DNA of 16,753 nucleotides from JAJFUG01 sp964473155 (GTDB taxonomy: Bacteria > Gemmatimonadota > Glassbacteria > GWA2-58-10), in contig CAYYNT010000080.1 in assembly GCA_964473155.1 (NCBI GenBank), positions 1 to 16,753 of the forward strand, in the 5' to 3' direction. The notes under the pieces were generated by a model. The model made no database searches, was not told the origin of the DNA, and saw nothing but the letters and a program-made list of their open reading frames with translations. Of the stretch, positions 1 through 9,300 are shown piece after piece (positions within the stretch are counted from its first letter, which is position 1; each line of letters starts with the position of its first letter). Both the position numbers and the translations under genes were made by a program.

Positions 1-27
1 GACCGAATCATTTCCGCTTGAAATAAG

Positions 28-43
28 TGGCATACTTGATGCT
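28..43 (+). promoter_or_regulatory. Candidate sigma-54 (-24/-12) promoter for the hybrid kinase gene
   Basis: The sequence TGGCATACTTGATGCT fits the sigma-54 consensus TGGCAYRNNNNTTGCW with a single mismatch (A for the first T of TTGC). The invariant GG (29-30) and GC (41-42) are separated by exactly 10 nt, which is the spacing sigma-54 requires. Transcription would begin near 54, ahead of either possible kinase start. Only 27 bp of upstream sequence is in the window, so an enhancer-binding-protein site cannot be looked for. Confidence 0.45.
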
Positions 44-168
44 CTATTCCTCGTACATAAATGTTGCTCTGTTTGCCTGAAGACATCTGAATATTCCGCT
101 GAAAGGCTTATATGAATAGAAAGGCAAGATCGACCGGTCCTGAACACCAGAGCGGGAGGTCCGGCAAA

Positions 169-3100
169 ATGACTGAAAACGAACACAGCTTCTCAAAAAT
201 CGACAATTCTGCGAACGCAGAGGGCAGACCCACTGAAAAAACGTCCGGAAACAAAGAAATAAAGAGCGGCGTGACTTCCACCCCGTCCAATCCAACCGAA
301 AATTCCGGAATGGACTTCTCATCCATTGTCCAGTCCATTCCGGATATAGTTTACAGGCTTGACGCGGACGGCCGGTTCACGTTCATCTCGCGGGCTGTAA
401 AAAGGTACGGCTGGAATCCGGAAGAGCTGATCGGACATCACTTTCTGGAGATAGTCCATCCCGATGACAGGGACAAGGCAGTACACCGCCTGGATGAGCG
501 CCGCACCGGCGAACGCCGGACACGGGCTTATGAAATACGCCTGCTCATCCGCAGTCAAAACGGGAAAAATGATAAACCCTCCTTCCTTCTGGATGCCGAG
601 GGGCTGTATCTCAACGAAATCCCGGCCGCAGATGCTTTCTTCGGCTCGCAGGGACTGGTCCGGGAGGTCAGCGGACCGAAAATGACTGTCCCGGCGGGCA
701 CGCGCGACAAGTATGCCAGCAAGTCACTGGCCCAGACCTCCCCGGCGTTGTATGTCGCCTTTGACAGTCAGTGGCGGATACTGAGCGCCAACCCGTCGTT
801 TCTCTCAGCCACGGGCTACCGGGAAGAGGAAATACTGGGCCGGGATTATATCAGTCTGTTCGTGCCCCTGGAAGAACAGGAACCAGTGCTCTCAATGCTG
901 GAGGGCCTGATCCGCAACGAGAGCGGCGGATGCATCCACAACACCATCCTTGCCAGGAATGGCGAAAAGCGCAAAGTCGACTGGTTCGGACGCGCGCTGT
1001 ACGCTGTGGAAGGAAGTCTCGACTATATCTTCGGCTTCGGCGTTGACATCACTCAGCTCGAGCGCAACGCGGTTCTTCTGAGACGGCGCAAGGAATTCGA
1101 AACGCTCATCGCCTCGATCGCCACCGGTTTTATCAACATCCTGCCGGAAAAAGCAGACTCCGAGATAATCCGGGCCTTCGAAAAAATCGGCTCGCTTCTC
1201 AACGTCGACTGCTGCCTGCTCTACCGCTTCGACGAACAGATGCGCGGCATGGATCTGACACACGAATGGCACACCGGTCAATTCCCTGGCGGAGATGTTT
1301 TCCCACAGCAATACTATCCGCCATCCGACTCCTGGGTGATGGGCAACCTTAAGGAACTAAGAACCATCCTCGCGCTGCATCTGGATGACCTGCCCACGGA
1401 AGCCGAAAGAGCGAAAACGATGTTAGCCGCGGCAGGAGTGCGCTCGGTTGTGATAGCGCCGTTGCTGTTCGCCGGGGAACTTAAAGGGATGCTCGGCTTC
1501 TACTGGGCCCGCGAGACCGCGGAACTTGAGAAGGAAGACATCGCCCTGATCGAGACCGCCGTGCATATCATCTCCAACGCGATACAGAACATGCTTGAAC
1601 ATGCCCTGCTGGAAGAATACCGCACCGCGGTGGAGAGCGTCGAGGACATGATCACGGTTGTGGATGAAAACTATACCTACCGGCTGGCCAACTGGAGCTA
1701 CCTGGAGTTCGTGGGAAAGGGACGGGAGCAGGTTGTGGGCCACACGATAGCGGAAGTGGTCGGAGAGGAACTGTTCGAAAACCAGTTAAAACCCCGGATC
1801 GACAGGACACTTGCCGGCGAGGGCATGGGATTCGATTCGGTGCGTTATCACAAATCCCTGGGCGAGCGTGTCATCAGGCTGCATCAAAGCCCGATGCCGT
1901 CGCGTGATGGCCGCAGGGCCCTCGTCACAATCATAAAAGACATCACTGAAAAGCAGCAGATGCTGGAAGCGCTGCAACATTCGGAGAAAAAATACCGCCA
2001 TCTGGTGGAAAACATAAGCGAATTATTCATAGCCCTGGACAGGGAAGGCCGTTTTACCTATATCAGTCCGGCGGTCGACAATCTTTTCGGTTACTCGCCG
2101 GAAGAGGTTACCGGACTGCATTTTATCGATTTCATCTATCCCGAGGACAGGGAAAGGGTGATAAAGTCTTTCGAGAAAGAACTCGACGGCCAGATCGACC
2201 CGCTGGAATACCGGGTTGTGCGGCGTAACGGGGAAGAACGCTGGGTGTACTCAGCATGCAGCCAGATATTCGAAAACGGCCGGATTGCAGGCATTCAGGG
2301 AGTGATTTCAGACATCACCGAGCGGAAGACGGCCGAAATGGTGCTGAAAGAAAGCGAGGAAAAATACCGCCTGCTGATTGAAAACTTAGGTGCGGTAGTG
2401 GCGCTGATCGATCACGGGGGCGCCTTCCACATGCTCAACAGCACCGCCGCTCAGTCTCTGGGCGGACAACCGCGCGATTATATCGGTAGAACGATCTGGG
2501 ACGTTTTCCCCGCCGATGCCGCAAATTACATGGCGGCCAACATCCATAAGGTGATTGACAGCGATCAGGGCCTGACAGAAGAAATGGAAGCTCCATTGCC
2601 CGACGGCAACCGCCGCTGGTTCCGCGTGAACCTGCAACCCTATCGTATCCCGCGGCTTCAATTACCGGTCGTGCAGTTGATCGCCCACGACATTACGGAA
2701 CTGAAAAAACTGGAAGAGGAACGGACCAAAGCCGGCAAACTCGAATCTATCGGGATTCTGGCCGGGGGTCTGGCCCACGATTTCAACAACATCCTGACCT
2801 CGATTCTGGGCAACATCACCCTGGCCCGCCTCCATCCAGGCATCAGCGAAGACCTGGGGCGAATCCTGTCCGCGGCCGAAAAATCAAGCCTGCGCGCCCG
2901 CGACCTGACCAGCCGGCTTCTGACTTTCAGCCGCGGCGGCGCTCCGGTCAAACGCACATTACGGCTGGGGACCCTTCTGCGGGAATGTGTGGAATTAGCC
3001 GCGCGCGGCTTACCGGTCGACAGGAGTTGCGAAATACCGCCGGACCTCCCGCCGGTCAACGCGGATGAGGGCCAGATACGCCAGGTGATCGGAAACCTTT

Positions 3101-3900
3101 GCCGGAACTCGGTCCAGGCCATGCCGGAGGGCGGGGCTCTCACAATCGAAACCTCTGCGATAGCCCTGAATAAGGGCAACGAGTGCTCACTGCCCGCGGG
3201 CAATTATGTCCGGATCACCGTTCGGGACACCGGTCACGGCATAACGGCGGAGAACCTGCCCAAGATATTCGACCCCTACTTCTCGACGCGGCCAGGGGGC
3301 ACAGGGATCGGCCTTGCCACAAGCTATTCAATCATCAAGCGCCATGGCGGATGTATCCGGGCGGAATCCACGCCTGGCAAGGGATCAGCCTTCCATGTCA
3401 TCCTTCCGGCGTGCATGGATGCAAAAGCCGTTTCACCGGCGGCTTCCCCGGCTGCAGTCTCCCCGCCCGCAGCCGCCGGGCCGGCGAAGCCGCCTGAGCG
3501 AAGAGCCGGCCGCTCAGCGCGTATACTGATGCTGGATGACGAAACTCAGGTGCTCAAGGTGACCTCGGCCATGCTGGAACACCTGGGGCATCAGGTGACT
3601 CTGACCGATGACGGTGCGAAAGCGCTGGCGGAGTTCGAGAAGGCCAGGGGTGAGGGAAAACCTTTCGATCTGTTGATTATGGACCTGAACATCCCTGGCG
3701 GCATGGGCGGTAAAGAGACGATTGCCAGGCTGATTGAAATCGATCCTGAGGTGAAAGCTATCGTAGCGAGCGGGTACTCGAACGATCCCATTCTCTCCGA
3801 CCACGAGAAATACGGGTTCGCTGGGATAGTCAACAAACCTTTCCGGCTGTCTGAACTGAAACAGGCAATCGAGCAGATTACAGGAAAAGCGGCTGACTGA
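169..3900 (+). CDS. Multi-PAS/GAF hybrid sensor histidine kinase with C-terminal receiver domain
   Basis: This is a predicted cytoplasmic signalling kinase: no membrane segment or signal peptide is visible. Domains, numbered from the start at 169, are PAS about 48-170, PAS about 183-300, GAF about 308-480, and three more PAS domains at about 484-600, 608-720 and 732-850. The last three end in DIT-type motifs (IIKDITEK, VISDITERK, IAHDITELK). The HisKA H-box is GGLAHDFNN, with phosphoacceptor His870. The HATPase shows an N-box (NLCRNSVQAM, Asn980), G1 (DTGHGI), F-box (IFDPYFST) and G2 (GGTGIGLAT). An Ala/Pro-rich linker leads to a receiver domain with LDDE, phosphoacceptor Asp1172, Ser1201 and Lys1223. 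All catalytic residues are present. An in-frame ATG at 112 would add 19 residues. I prefer 169 because GGAGG (155-159) lies 9 nt upstream of it, whereas 112 has only AAAGG. With no separate response regulator nearby, the kinase probably feeds an HPt or response regulator elsewhere. The ligand is unknown. Confidence 0.93.
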   Translation: MTENEHSFSKIDNSANAEGRPTEKTSGNKEIKSGVTSTPSNPTENSGMDFSSIVQSIPDIVYRLDADGRFTFISRAVKRYGWNPEELIGHHFLEIVHPDDRDKAVHRLDERRTGERRTRAYEIRLLIRSQNGKNDKPSFLLDAEGLYLNEIPAADAFFGSQGLVREVSGPKMTVPAGTRDKYASKSLAQTSPALYVAFDSQWRILSANPSFLSATGYREEEILGRDYISLFVPLEEQEPVLSMLEGLIRNESGGCIHNTILARNGEKRKVDWFGRALYAVEGSLDYIFGFGVDITQLERNAVLLRRRKEFETLIASIATGFINILPEKADSEIIRAFEKIGSLLNVDCCLLYRFDEQMRGMDLTHEWHTGQFPGGDVFPQQYYPPSDSWVMGNLKELRTILALHLDDLPTEAERAKTMLAAAGVRSVVIAPLLFAGELKGMLGFYWARETAELEKEDIALIETAVHIISNAIQNMLEHALLEEYRTAVESVEDMITVVDENYTYRLANWSYLEFVGKGREQVVGHTIAEVVGEELFENQLKPRIDRTLAGEGMGFDSVRYHKSLGERVIRLHQSPMPSRDGRRALVTIIKDITEKQQMLEALQHSEKKYRHLVENISELFIALDREGRFTYISPAVDNLFGYSPEEVTGLHFIDFIYPEDRERVIKSFEKELDGQIDPLEYRVVRRNGEERWVYSACSQIFENGRIAGIQGVISDITERKTAEMVLKESEEKYRLLIENLGAVVALIDHGGAFHMLNSTAAQSLGGQPRDYIGRTIWDVFPADAANYMAANIHKVIDSDQGLTEEMEAPLPDGNRRWFRVNLQPYRIPRLQLPVVQLIAHDITELKKLEEERTKAGKLESIGILAGGLAHDFNNILTSILGNITLARLHPGISEDLGRILSAAEKSSLRARDLTSRLLTFSRGGAPVKRTLRLGTLLRECVELAARGLPVDRSCEIPPDLPPVNADEGQIRQVIGNLCRNSVQAMPEGGALTIETSAIALNKGNECSLPAGNYVRITVRDTGHGITAENLPKIFDPYFSTRPGGTGIGLATSYSIIKRHGGCIRAESTPGKGSAFHVILPACMDAKAVSPAASPAAVSPPAAAGPAKPPERRAGRSARILMLDDETQVLKVTSAMLEHLGHQVTLTDDGAKALAEFEKARGEGKPFDLLIMDLNIPGGMGGKETIARLIEIDPEVKAIVASGYSNDPILSDHEKYGFAGIVNKPFRLSELKQAIEQITGKAAD

Positions 3901-3901
3901 T

Positions 3902-3914
3902 ATGGCGATGCCAT
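3902..3914. repeat. Short perfect hairpin between convergent genes
   Basis: ATGGC-GAT-GCCAT forms a 5-bp stem with a 3-nt loop immediately after the kinase stop codon. It lies in the 51-bp gap (3901-3951) between two converging genes. No T-tract follows on either strand, so it is not a convincing intrinsic terminator. No other terminator is visible in the gap. Confidence 0.35.
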
Positions 3915-3951
3915 CCACCGGCGACCGCCGCGGGCAGTTTCCAGGCGCGCG

Positions 3952-5898
3952 TTATCTGTCTCCGGACTGCGCCTCGGTCTGGGCCTGTGCCTGCGCGGCC
4001 TGACGGTAGGCCTCCTGCGCCTCGTCGTTCCGGCCCATCGACTCCAGTATCGCGGCTTTCATCGTGAAAACCTCAGTCACGGGATTGACCGCCGCCGCCA
4101 GACGGACATAGCGCAGGGCGTTCTCCGCATCGTTCCGGTCCTTCCAGTAGATATAGGCCAGGCTGAGGGCCGAGGTGGAAATCTGGCGCACTCCCCCGCG
4201 GATCGCTTCCTTGTACTGCGCTTCCGCCTCCTCGTTCCGTCCCAGCTTGAACAGGTCTCCGGCCAGGCGCGCTGACAACTCACCCGAATCATTGGCCCCG
4301 GGCAGGCAACTCTTAAGCAGCGCGACAGCCTCTTCCATCCGTCCCTGACGGTAAAGCAGGCTTTCCAGGACCAGCGCCAGGCGTGTGGCCGCGGGACGGT
4401 AGCTCAAGCCGCGGCGATAAAGCTCCTCCGCCTCCTTCGCCCGGTTACGGCCCTCGTACAACTGCCCCAGGAACACATAGCTGTCCACCTCCACCGGATT
4501 CATCTCCAGCGTCTTCTCATATGCCTTTACCGCATTGTCGTACTCGCCGTTTTTCATGTATGACCAGCCGAGATTGACCCAGAGCAGAGGATACGTGCTG
4601 TCGCTTGCCACACCGCGTTCGAGCACCGCTATTGCGGCGCTGTAATTCCCGAGCCGGTTCAGCTTGCTCCCCAGCAGGTTGTAGTGAAAGCTGTCCTCGT
4701 AGCGCGGCGGATCCGGGAACTGCTCCATCAGGCGGGCCACTCCGGCGGAGGTGGTCTCCCCGGCAAGCGCATCGGCAATACTACTGAAACCGGCATAACG
4801 CTGCGCCCGGTCGTAGTAATCATAGTAGATCAGCACGGAGGCCACGCCGATCACGGCCAGAGTTGCGCGGAGACGCCAGGTCCCTTGCAGCTTCCCTTCC
4901 AGTGGCGGCAGGGAAAAACCGAATACAGCCATCACCGCCAGAGGAACTATTATCAGGCTCCAGGCCCCGGCAAACAAGCCATAGATCAGGCAGCTTGTCA
5001 CGCAGAACGCCGCCGCCCATAGAGGACGGATAAACAGCACGATTGTCAGGAAAGGCACGAGGCTGATCAGCAGATAAGGCTCGCGGACCAATCCAAGCTG
5101 GGCAATCAGAAGTGTGAGCAGAAAACCGGCCACAGTCCCGATAATCGCGTGCTTGACCAGCGGATTGTCCTTTCCGCGCTGTTCCGGCTCAAGTAAAGTC
5201 TGCACCTTCGGCCCGCCGGTCACGATACCCAGTATCAGGCCGAAAATCATCAGCCAGTACCAGAGTTCATAGGGGTTCATCGGCGCCCAGGAGGCCATGT
5301 TGCCGACTTTCAGGTGCAACAGCATGTGGAACGGGAATATCAATAATGTCAGCCACTTCCACCAGCCCTTGAATCCGCCGTAGAACAGGATCAGGAAGAC
5401 AGCCAGGAAATCCACGCCGGTTGAGATCCAGGCCACTATGCCGGCAAAAGGCACATCCGAATAGTAGGGGTTTCGAATCGGGATAGTCCAGACCCACCAT
5501 TTGACCGCCGCAGCGGCCGCCTCGACCGCGTAGGCCACCGCGCCCATCAAGAGCGAGGCCATGCCGATCAGCCGGAACAGCGGCACGCGGGTTGACCGTC
5601 CACGGGTGATCAGCCACTCGACCGCAGACCATGACAGGTAAAGAGCGAAAACCCAGCCGATACATTCCTGAAGCGAAGCCTGCCAGATTTTGACCACCGG
5701 CCGCACCATCAGGTAGGGCAGACTGGTCCCGCCCAGAAGGTCTGTTATGATATGATAGATCGTGTTGCCGCGCAGGATGCCGAACGCGAAGCAGGCGGGG
5801 AAAAAGATCAGCGTGGCCCGCCGTCCCCGGTAATGCCAGGAATGCAGAAACAGCAGGAGCAGCAGCAGGGAGGATGGAATCATAAGGAGAAGGTGCAT
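3952..5898 (-). CDS. Multipass membrane protein with C-terminal TPR repeats (distantly CruF/DUF422-like?)
   Basis: This 648-residue protein has about ten hydrophobic segments in residues 1-365 (for example 7-20, 29-45, 75-97, 107-130, 150-175, 179-197, 212-228, 250-270, 275-310, 343-360). A TPR region follows at about 403-635. Clear repeat units are LLWVNLGWSYMKNGEYDNAV followed by KAYEKTLEMNP, and SYVFLGQLYEGRNRAKEAEE. The membrane part carries a W-x-W...NPYYSDVP...GIVAWISTG stretch (residues 135-161) and an early H-x-W-x-x-R-G-x-R-x-T-L-x-F-F stretch. Both recall the CruF/DUF422 carotenoid-biosynthesis family, but this is a remote resemblance from memory. The function is unassigned. The start codon lies 43 bp after the upstream gene's stop on the same strand, so the two probably share a transcript. 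The ribosome binding site is weak (GGGAAACG). A second ATG lies five codons in. The stop is TAA. Confidence 0.88.
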   Translation of the reverse strand: MHLLLMIPSSLLLLLLFLHSWHYRGRRATLIFFPACFAFGILRGNTIYHIITDLLGGTSLPYLMVRPVVKIWQASLQECIGWVFALYLSWSAVEWLITRGRSTRVPLFRLIGMASLLMGAVAYAVEAAAAAVKWWVWTIPIRNPYYSDVPFAGIVAWISTGVDFLAVFLILFYGGFKGWWKWLTLLIFPFHMLLHLKVGNMASWAPMNPYELWYWLMIFGLILGIVTGGPKVQTLLEPEQRGKDNPLVKHAIIGTVAGFLLTLLIAQLGLVREPYLLISLVPFLTIVLFIRPLWAAAFCVTSCLIYGLFAGAWSLIIVPLAVMAVFGFSLPPLEGKLQGTWRLRATLAVIGVASVLIYYDYYDRAQRYAGFSSIADALAGETTSAGVARLMEQFPDPPRYEDSFHYNLLGSKLNRLGNYSAAIAVLERGVASDSTYPLLWVNLGWSYMKNGEYDNAVKAYEKTLEMNPVEVDSYVFLGQLYEGRNRAKEAEELYRRGLSYRPAATRLALVLESLLYRQGRMEEAVALLKSCLPGANDSGELSARLAGDLFKLGRNEEAEAQYKEAIRGGVRQISTSALSLAYIYWKDRNDAENALRYVRLAAAVNPVTEVFTMKAAILESMGRNDEAQEAYRQAAQAQAQTEAQSGDR

Positions 5899-5941
5899 TT
5901 TTTCGTTTCCCGCAGCTAAAAGTGTTTTTCATTCCCGCGGA

Positions 5942-8900
5942 TTATCTCGAACCGCCTCTGCCCTGTGCTGTTCCGGCCGGGGACAGGCTTTCCGCCACGG
6001 CGCGGCAGCGTTCGGCATCTTCCGTGCGGCCGAGTTTTTCGAAGGTCAAAGCCAGGTTCAGGTAAGCGGGAATCATTCCTGGCTGAAGGTTGATCGCCTT
6101 GCTGTAGCAGTCAACGGCTTCTTCAAGTTCTCCCCGGTTGGTGAGCTGCGCGCCGAGGTTGATCCAGGCCTCCGCCTTGAAGGGATTTCGCCTGGCGGAC
6201 TCGCGGTAAAGGGATTCCGCCGCGGCCCGGTCGCCTTTGCGCAAGGCCACGTTGCCCAGGTTGAATATGGCGTTCGAGTTATCCGGGCTGACTTCCAGGG
6301 CGCGCTTGAAATATTTTTCAGCCCGCGGCAAGTCTCCGGCCCGGTAACGGATCAGTCCCAGGTTGATCAATATCTGCGGACTTGCCGGGTTGACTTCCAG
6401 GGCGCGGATGAACGCCTGCTCCGCTGCCGATGGGTTCCCCAGGTCTTCCTCGACCAATCCGAGATGGAACCAGGCATCCGCCTGCCGGGGCCGAATGGCC
6501 AGCACCTCTCGATACCAGCGCCGGGCCTCCTGCCGCTTCCCGATGCCGTTATAATAGTTGGCCAGCTGGAAACGCACGGTGAAATCATTACGGCCGGCAG
6601 CCGCGGCTGCGGCCAGGGAGTCGGGATCGGGCGATGCCCCTCCAAGGAAGTGCTGGATATACTGGTCCTCGCTGTTCATAATGCCGGCCCGCCGGTACAG
6701 TTCGAAAGCCACTGCATGCTCCTCGAACACCCAACTGGCGAATTTCCCGCGGTAGAGAGTCTTGCGCGCCTCAAACCAGTAGTTCAGGTCCCTGGCCAGC
6801 GCGGACAGGCTGTCCGCCCCGCCGGGTTCGTTCCATGTCAGACAGGCGCTCACCGGCTCCATGTTGTCGAGCAGCCAGTGGTAGGTGTCAAGCGGAACCA
6901 CCGGAGCCATCACTTTGGAAAACTCGACCAGCGGATGTGCGTCCGTGTTGAGCGGCGCCCCTTTGAGCAGCTCGCCCAGCCGCTGCTCTCCCATCATGAA
7001 CAGCGACAGGAACGATAATGGCTGTGACAGGCTTATCTCGGCCAGATCACGCGAGATGAACGGGTCCTGCATGCGTCGCCGCAGTTCAGCGTAATCCGGC
7101 TTGAACGGCTCACGGGTTCCCAGAAGGATCAGGTTCGAGGGATTGCAGTACCAGAGAGTGCAGTGAGGAAAAACATCCATGAAACTCAGCAGAAGCGAAC
7201 GGAACTCGGTCAGGCTGAGACCGTTGGTGGGCAGCCATGCACAGATTGTCCCGCGTGGCGCCAGGGCACGGTCGCACAGATGGTAAAAATCATGCGTATA
7301 CAGGGCCGGACTGAGTTTTGGATGAATGGCGTTGAAAGAAATGATATCGTACTTCGCCGAGGAGGTCAGAATAACGTTCCGGCCATCGTTGAAGATCATT
7401 TTCACCCGGGCGCTGTCCATCACCCCGTGGTTTTCGGGATGAAAATACGGGGCGGTCAGCACCTCGTCCGGCACCAGCTCCACGCAGGCGGATTCCTGCA
7501 ATCCGTAGCGTGTGGCGGTGTAAAGAGTGTTGCCCAGCCCGAAACCGACCACCAGCATGTTTTTCGGGTCCGGGTGAAACAGTATCGGCAGGTGCGCGAG
7601 CAGCTTGTGGATCACCATGTCCTCGAACCCGGTGTATGCCGTGCTCTCGCCGTTGATATTCAATTCCCTGTCGCCGCCGCTGTTGCGCAGCACGGCCACG
7701 CTGGCCGCCGCGCCCTCCTTTACGAACAGTATCTCCTTGCCGGAATCCTCGAGGTCATGCCGCACCACAGGGGCCAGACTGCCTGAGACTGTCAGCCAGA
7801 CTACGGCCAGGGCGGCTGCGGCCGGCAGTCCGGCAAGAGCTGTCCTGCGGACCGTCCTGCCGGTGGAATCCTCAAGATAGAAAGCTGCCAGCGCTATAAT
7901 CAGATTGATCACGGCCACAGTCAGGATGGAGCCTGCGATCCCGGCCAGGGGCAGGATCACCAGGCCGGCGAACAGGGAGCCGAAAATGGTCCCCAGCGTG
8001 TTGGCCGCGTAAAGAAGGCCCACGCCGCTGGCGGTGGCCCCGCCGCGGCCGCGCACAAATATCCGGTTGACCAGGGGGAACGAGGCGCCCATGGCCAGGG
8101 TCGGGATTCCCAGAACCATGATGCAGAGAACGAAACGGGCGAATATCGTTTCCCACCACGTGCTCGCGCCCAGCAGAAGGTTCAGTTTCTGGTATAGCTG
8201 CGGCAGCGCGGCGATCAGGGGTATGCTGGCCAGAGCGGACAGGGCGATCAGCCCCTGAAGCGCTCCGAAAAGCGCCAGCGGATTGCGGCTCCGGTCGGCG
8301 AACTTTCCGGCGGCCAGGCTACCCAGGGCGATTCCGGCAAGGAAGCAGATCAGAATCATGCTGAATGCGTGCACGGACAGTCCGACAAAATAAATCAGCG
8401 CGCGGGTCCAGAGCACTTCCAGGGCCAGGGCCGTAAAACCGGCTCCCGCGTACAGCCAGGGCAGCAGTTTCCGGCAGGCCTCCCTATACTCGTGAACCGG
8501 CCCGGCGGGACGCGGAGGGGCCCCCTCGATTTCGGCCGCCAGTTTCCTGCCGCGCGCCAGACGGGCTATCATCAGAATCGCCACGCCCGAGACAGTCAGG
8601 TTGCCGGCCACCGCGGCCAGGTTTGTAAACTGTTCCCCGTACTCGCCGATCAGCCAGAAAGCGGCAGCAAAACTGCCGCAGACGGCGCCGAGAGTATTTA
8701 GTCCATAAAGAAGCCCAACCCTTGCTCCCACCTCCACTCCCGAGCGCACTAGAAAACGGCTCATCACCGGCAGCGTGGCTCCCATCAGCGCGGTGGGCGC
8801 GATCAGGATAGCGGCGGAAAGGCAGAACCGGGCCAGGAACAGGCCCGCCCCCGAAGACAATCCGTATGCGTTGAGCGCAATGTACGCCCTGTCAAGCACC

Positions 8901-9184
8901 GGAAGAAGAAGGAACATCACCGCCGCTCCGGTCAGACCTATCCCGGCCTCAATCCAGGCATACATCGTGAGCGGACGGGTATTGCGGTCTGCCAGCCGCC
9001 CGAACAGCCAGCTCCCCAGGGCCAGTCCGCCCATGTACACCGCCAGCACCGTGCTCACTGCATGGACCGTGCTGCCGAAAGCCAGGGTCAGCTTACGCAT
9101 CCAGACTATTTCATAGATCAGCCCGCTCATCCCGGAGAGGAAGAAACAGACATAAACCCAGATCGATATCGCGGATGGAGCCAT
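5942..9184 (-). CDS. Fused MFS-like transporter / spermidine-synthase-like protein with C-terminal TPR repeats
   Basis: This 1080-residue protein belongs to the fused MFS/spermidine synthase type. Residues about 5-450 form an MFS-like membrane region in two halves. The first half opens with FFLSGMSGLIYEIVWMRKLT and GGLALGSWLFGRLADR, as is usual in the family. Residues about 460-720 form a class I methyltransferase-fold, spermidine-synthase-like domain with a nucleotide-binding loop VVGFGLGNT (Gly547-Gly551), an acidic ELVPDE strand, NDGRN and LYTHDFYHLCDRALAPRGT. At the position where relatives have DAIHP this protein reads NAIHP (Asn618), so aminopropyltransferase activity is doubtful. A linker follows, then about six TPR units (865-1075), for example LGLIRYRAGDLPRAEKYFKR. 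GAAGG lies about 7 nt upstream of the start. It is the first gene of a two-gene operon with the membrane/TPR gene downstream. The substrate is unknown; a modification, transport or assembly role is possible. Confidence 0.92.
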   Translation of the reverse strand: MAPSAISIWVYVCFFLSGMSGLIYEIVWMRKLTLAFGSTVHAVSTVLAVYMGGLALGSWLFGRLADRNTRPLTMYAWIEAGIGLTGAAVMFLLLPVLDRAYIALNAYGLSSGAGLFLARFCLSAAILIAPTALMGATLPVMSRFLVRSGVEVGARVGLLYGLNTLGAVCGSFAAAFWLIGEYGEQFTNLAAVAGNLTVSGVAILMIARLARGRKLAAEIEGAPPRPAGPVHEYREACRKLLPWLYAGAGFTALALEVLWTRALIYFVGLSVHAFSMILICFLAGIALGSLAAGKFADRSRNPLALFGALQGLIALSALASIPLIAALPQLYQKLNLLLGASTWWETIFARFVLCIMVLGIPTLAMGASFPLVNRIFVRGRGGATASGVGLLYAANTLGTIFGSLFAGLVILPLAGIAGSILTVAVINLIIALAAFYLEDSTGRTVRRTALAGLPAAAALAVVWLTVSGSLAPVVRHDLEDSGKEILFVKEGAAASVAVLRNSGGDRELNINGESTAYTGFEDMVIHKLLAHLPILFHPDPKNMLVVGFGLGNTLYTATRYGLQESACVELVPDEVLTAPYFHPENHGVMDSARVKMIFNDGRNVILTSSAKYDIISFNAIHPKLSPALYTHDFYHLCDRALAPRGTICAWLPTNGLSLTEFRSLLLSFMDVFPHCTLWYCNPSNLILLGTREPFKPDYAELRRRMQDPFISRDLAEISLSQPLSFLSLFMMGEQRLGELLKGAPLNTDAHPLVEFSKVMAPVVPLDTYHWLLDNMEPVSACLTWNEPGGADSLSALARDLNYWFEARKTLYRGKFASWVFEEHAVAFELYRRAGIMNSEDQYIQHFLGGASPDPDSLAAAAAAGRNDFTVRFQLANYYNGIGKRQEARRWYREVLAIRPRQADAWFHLGLVEEDLGNPSAAEQAFIRALEVNPASPQILINLGLIRYRAGDLPRAEKYFKRALEVSPDNSNAIFNLGNVALRKGDRAAAESLYRESARRNPFKAEAWINLGAQLTNRGELEEAVDCYSKAINLQPGMIPAYLNLALTFEKLGRTEDAERCRAVAESLSPAGTAQGRGGSR

Positions 9185-9300
9185 CTAAGACCTTCGCCCC
9201 GATCTTTTAAAAGGTGGCCTGCCCGGCTGGCCCAGGAACAGGAATATTCCCTCGCGAAACATTCAAATATAAAATCCGCCCGCAATAGCGCCAGAGAGAT

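Noticed and set aside
120..131. 12-nt sequence AAAGGCAAGATC also found at 10066-10077 near another start
   Set aside because: In a window of this size several chance 12-mer matches are expected, and the positions relative to the preferred start codons differ.
3901..3951. Bidirectional terminator between the convergent genes
   Set aside because: Only a 5-bp hairpin is present and neither strand has a T-run after it.
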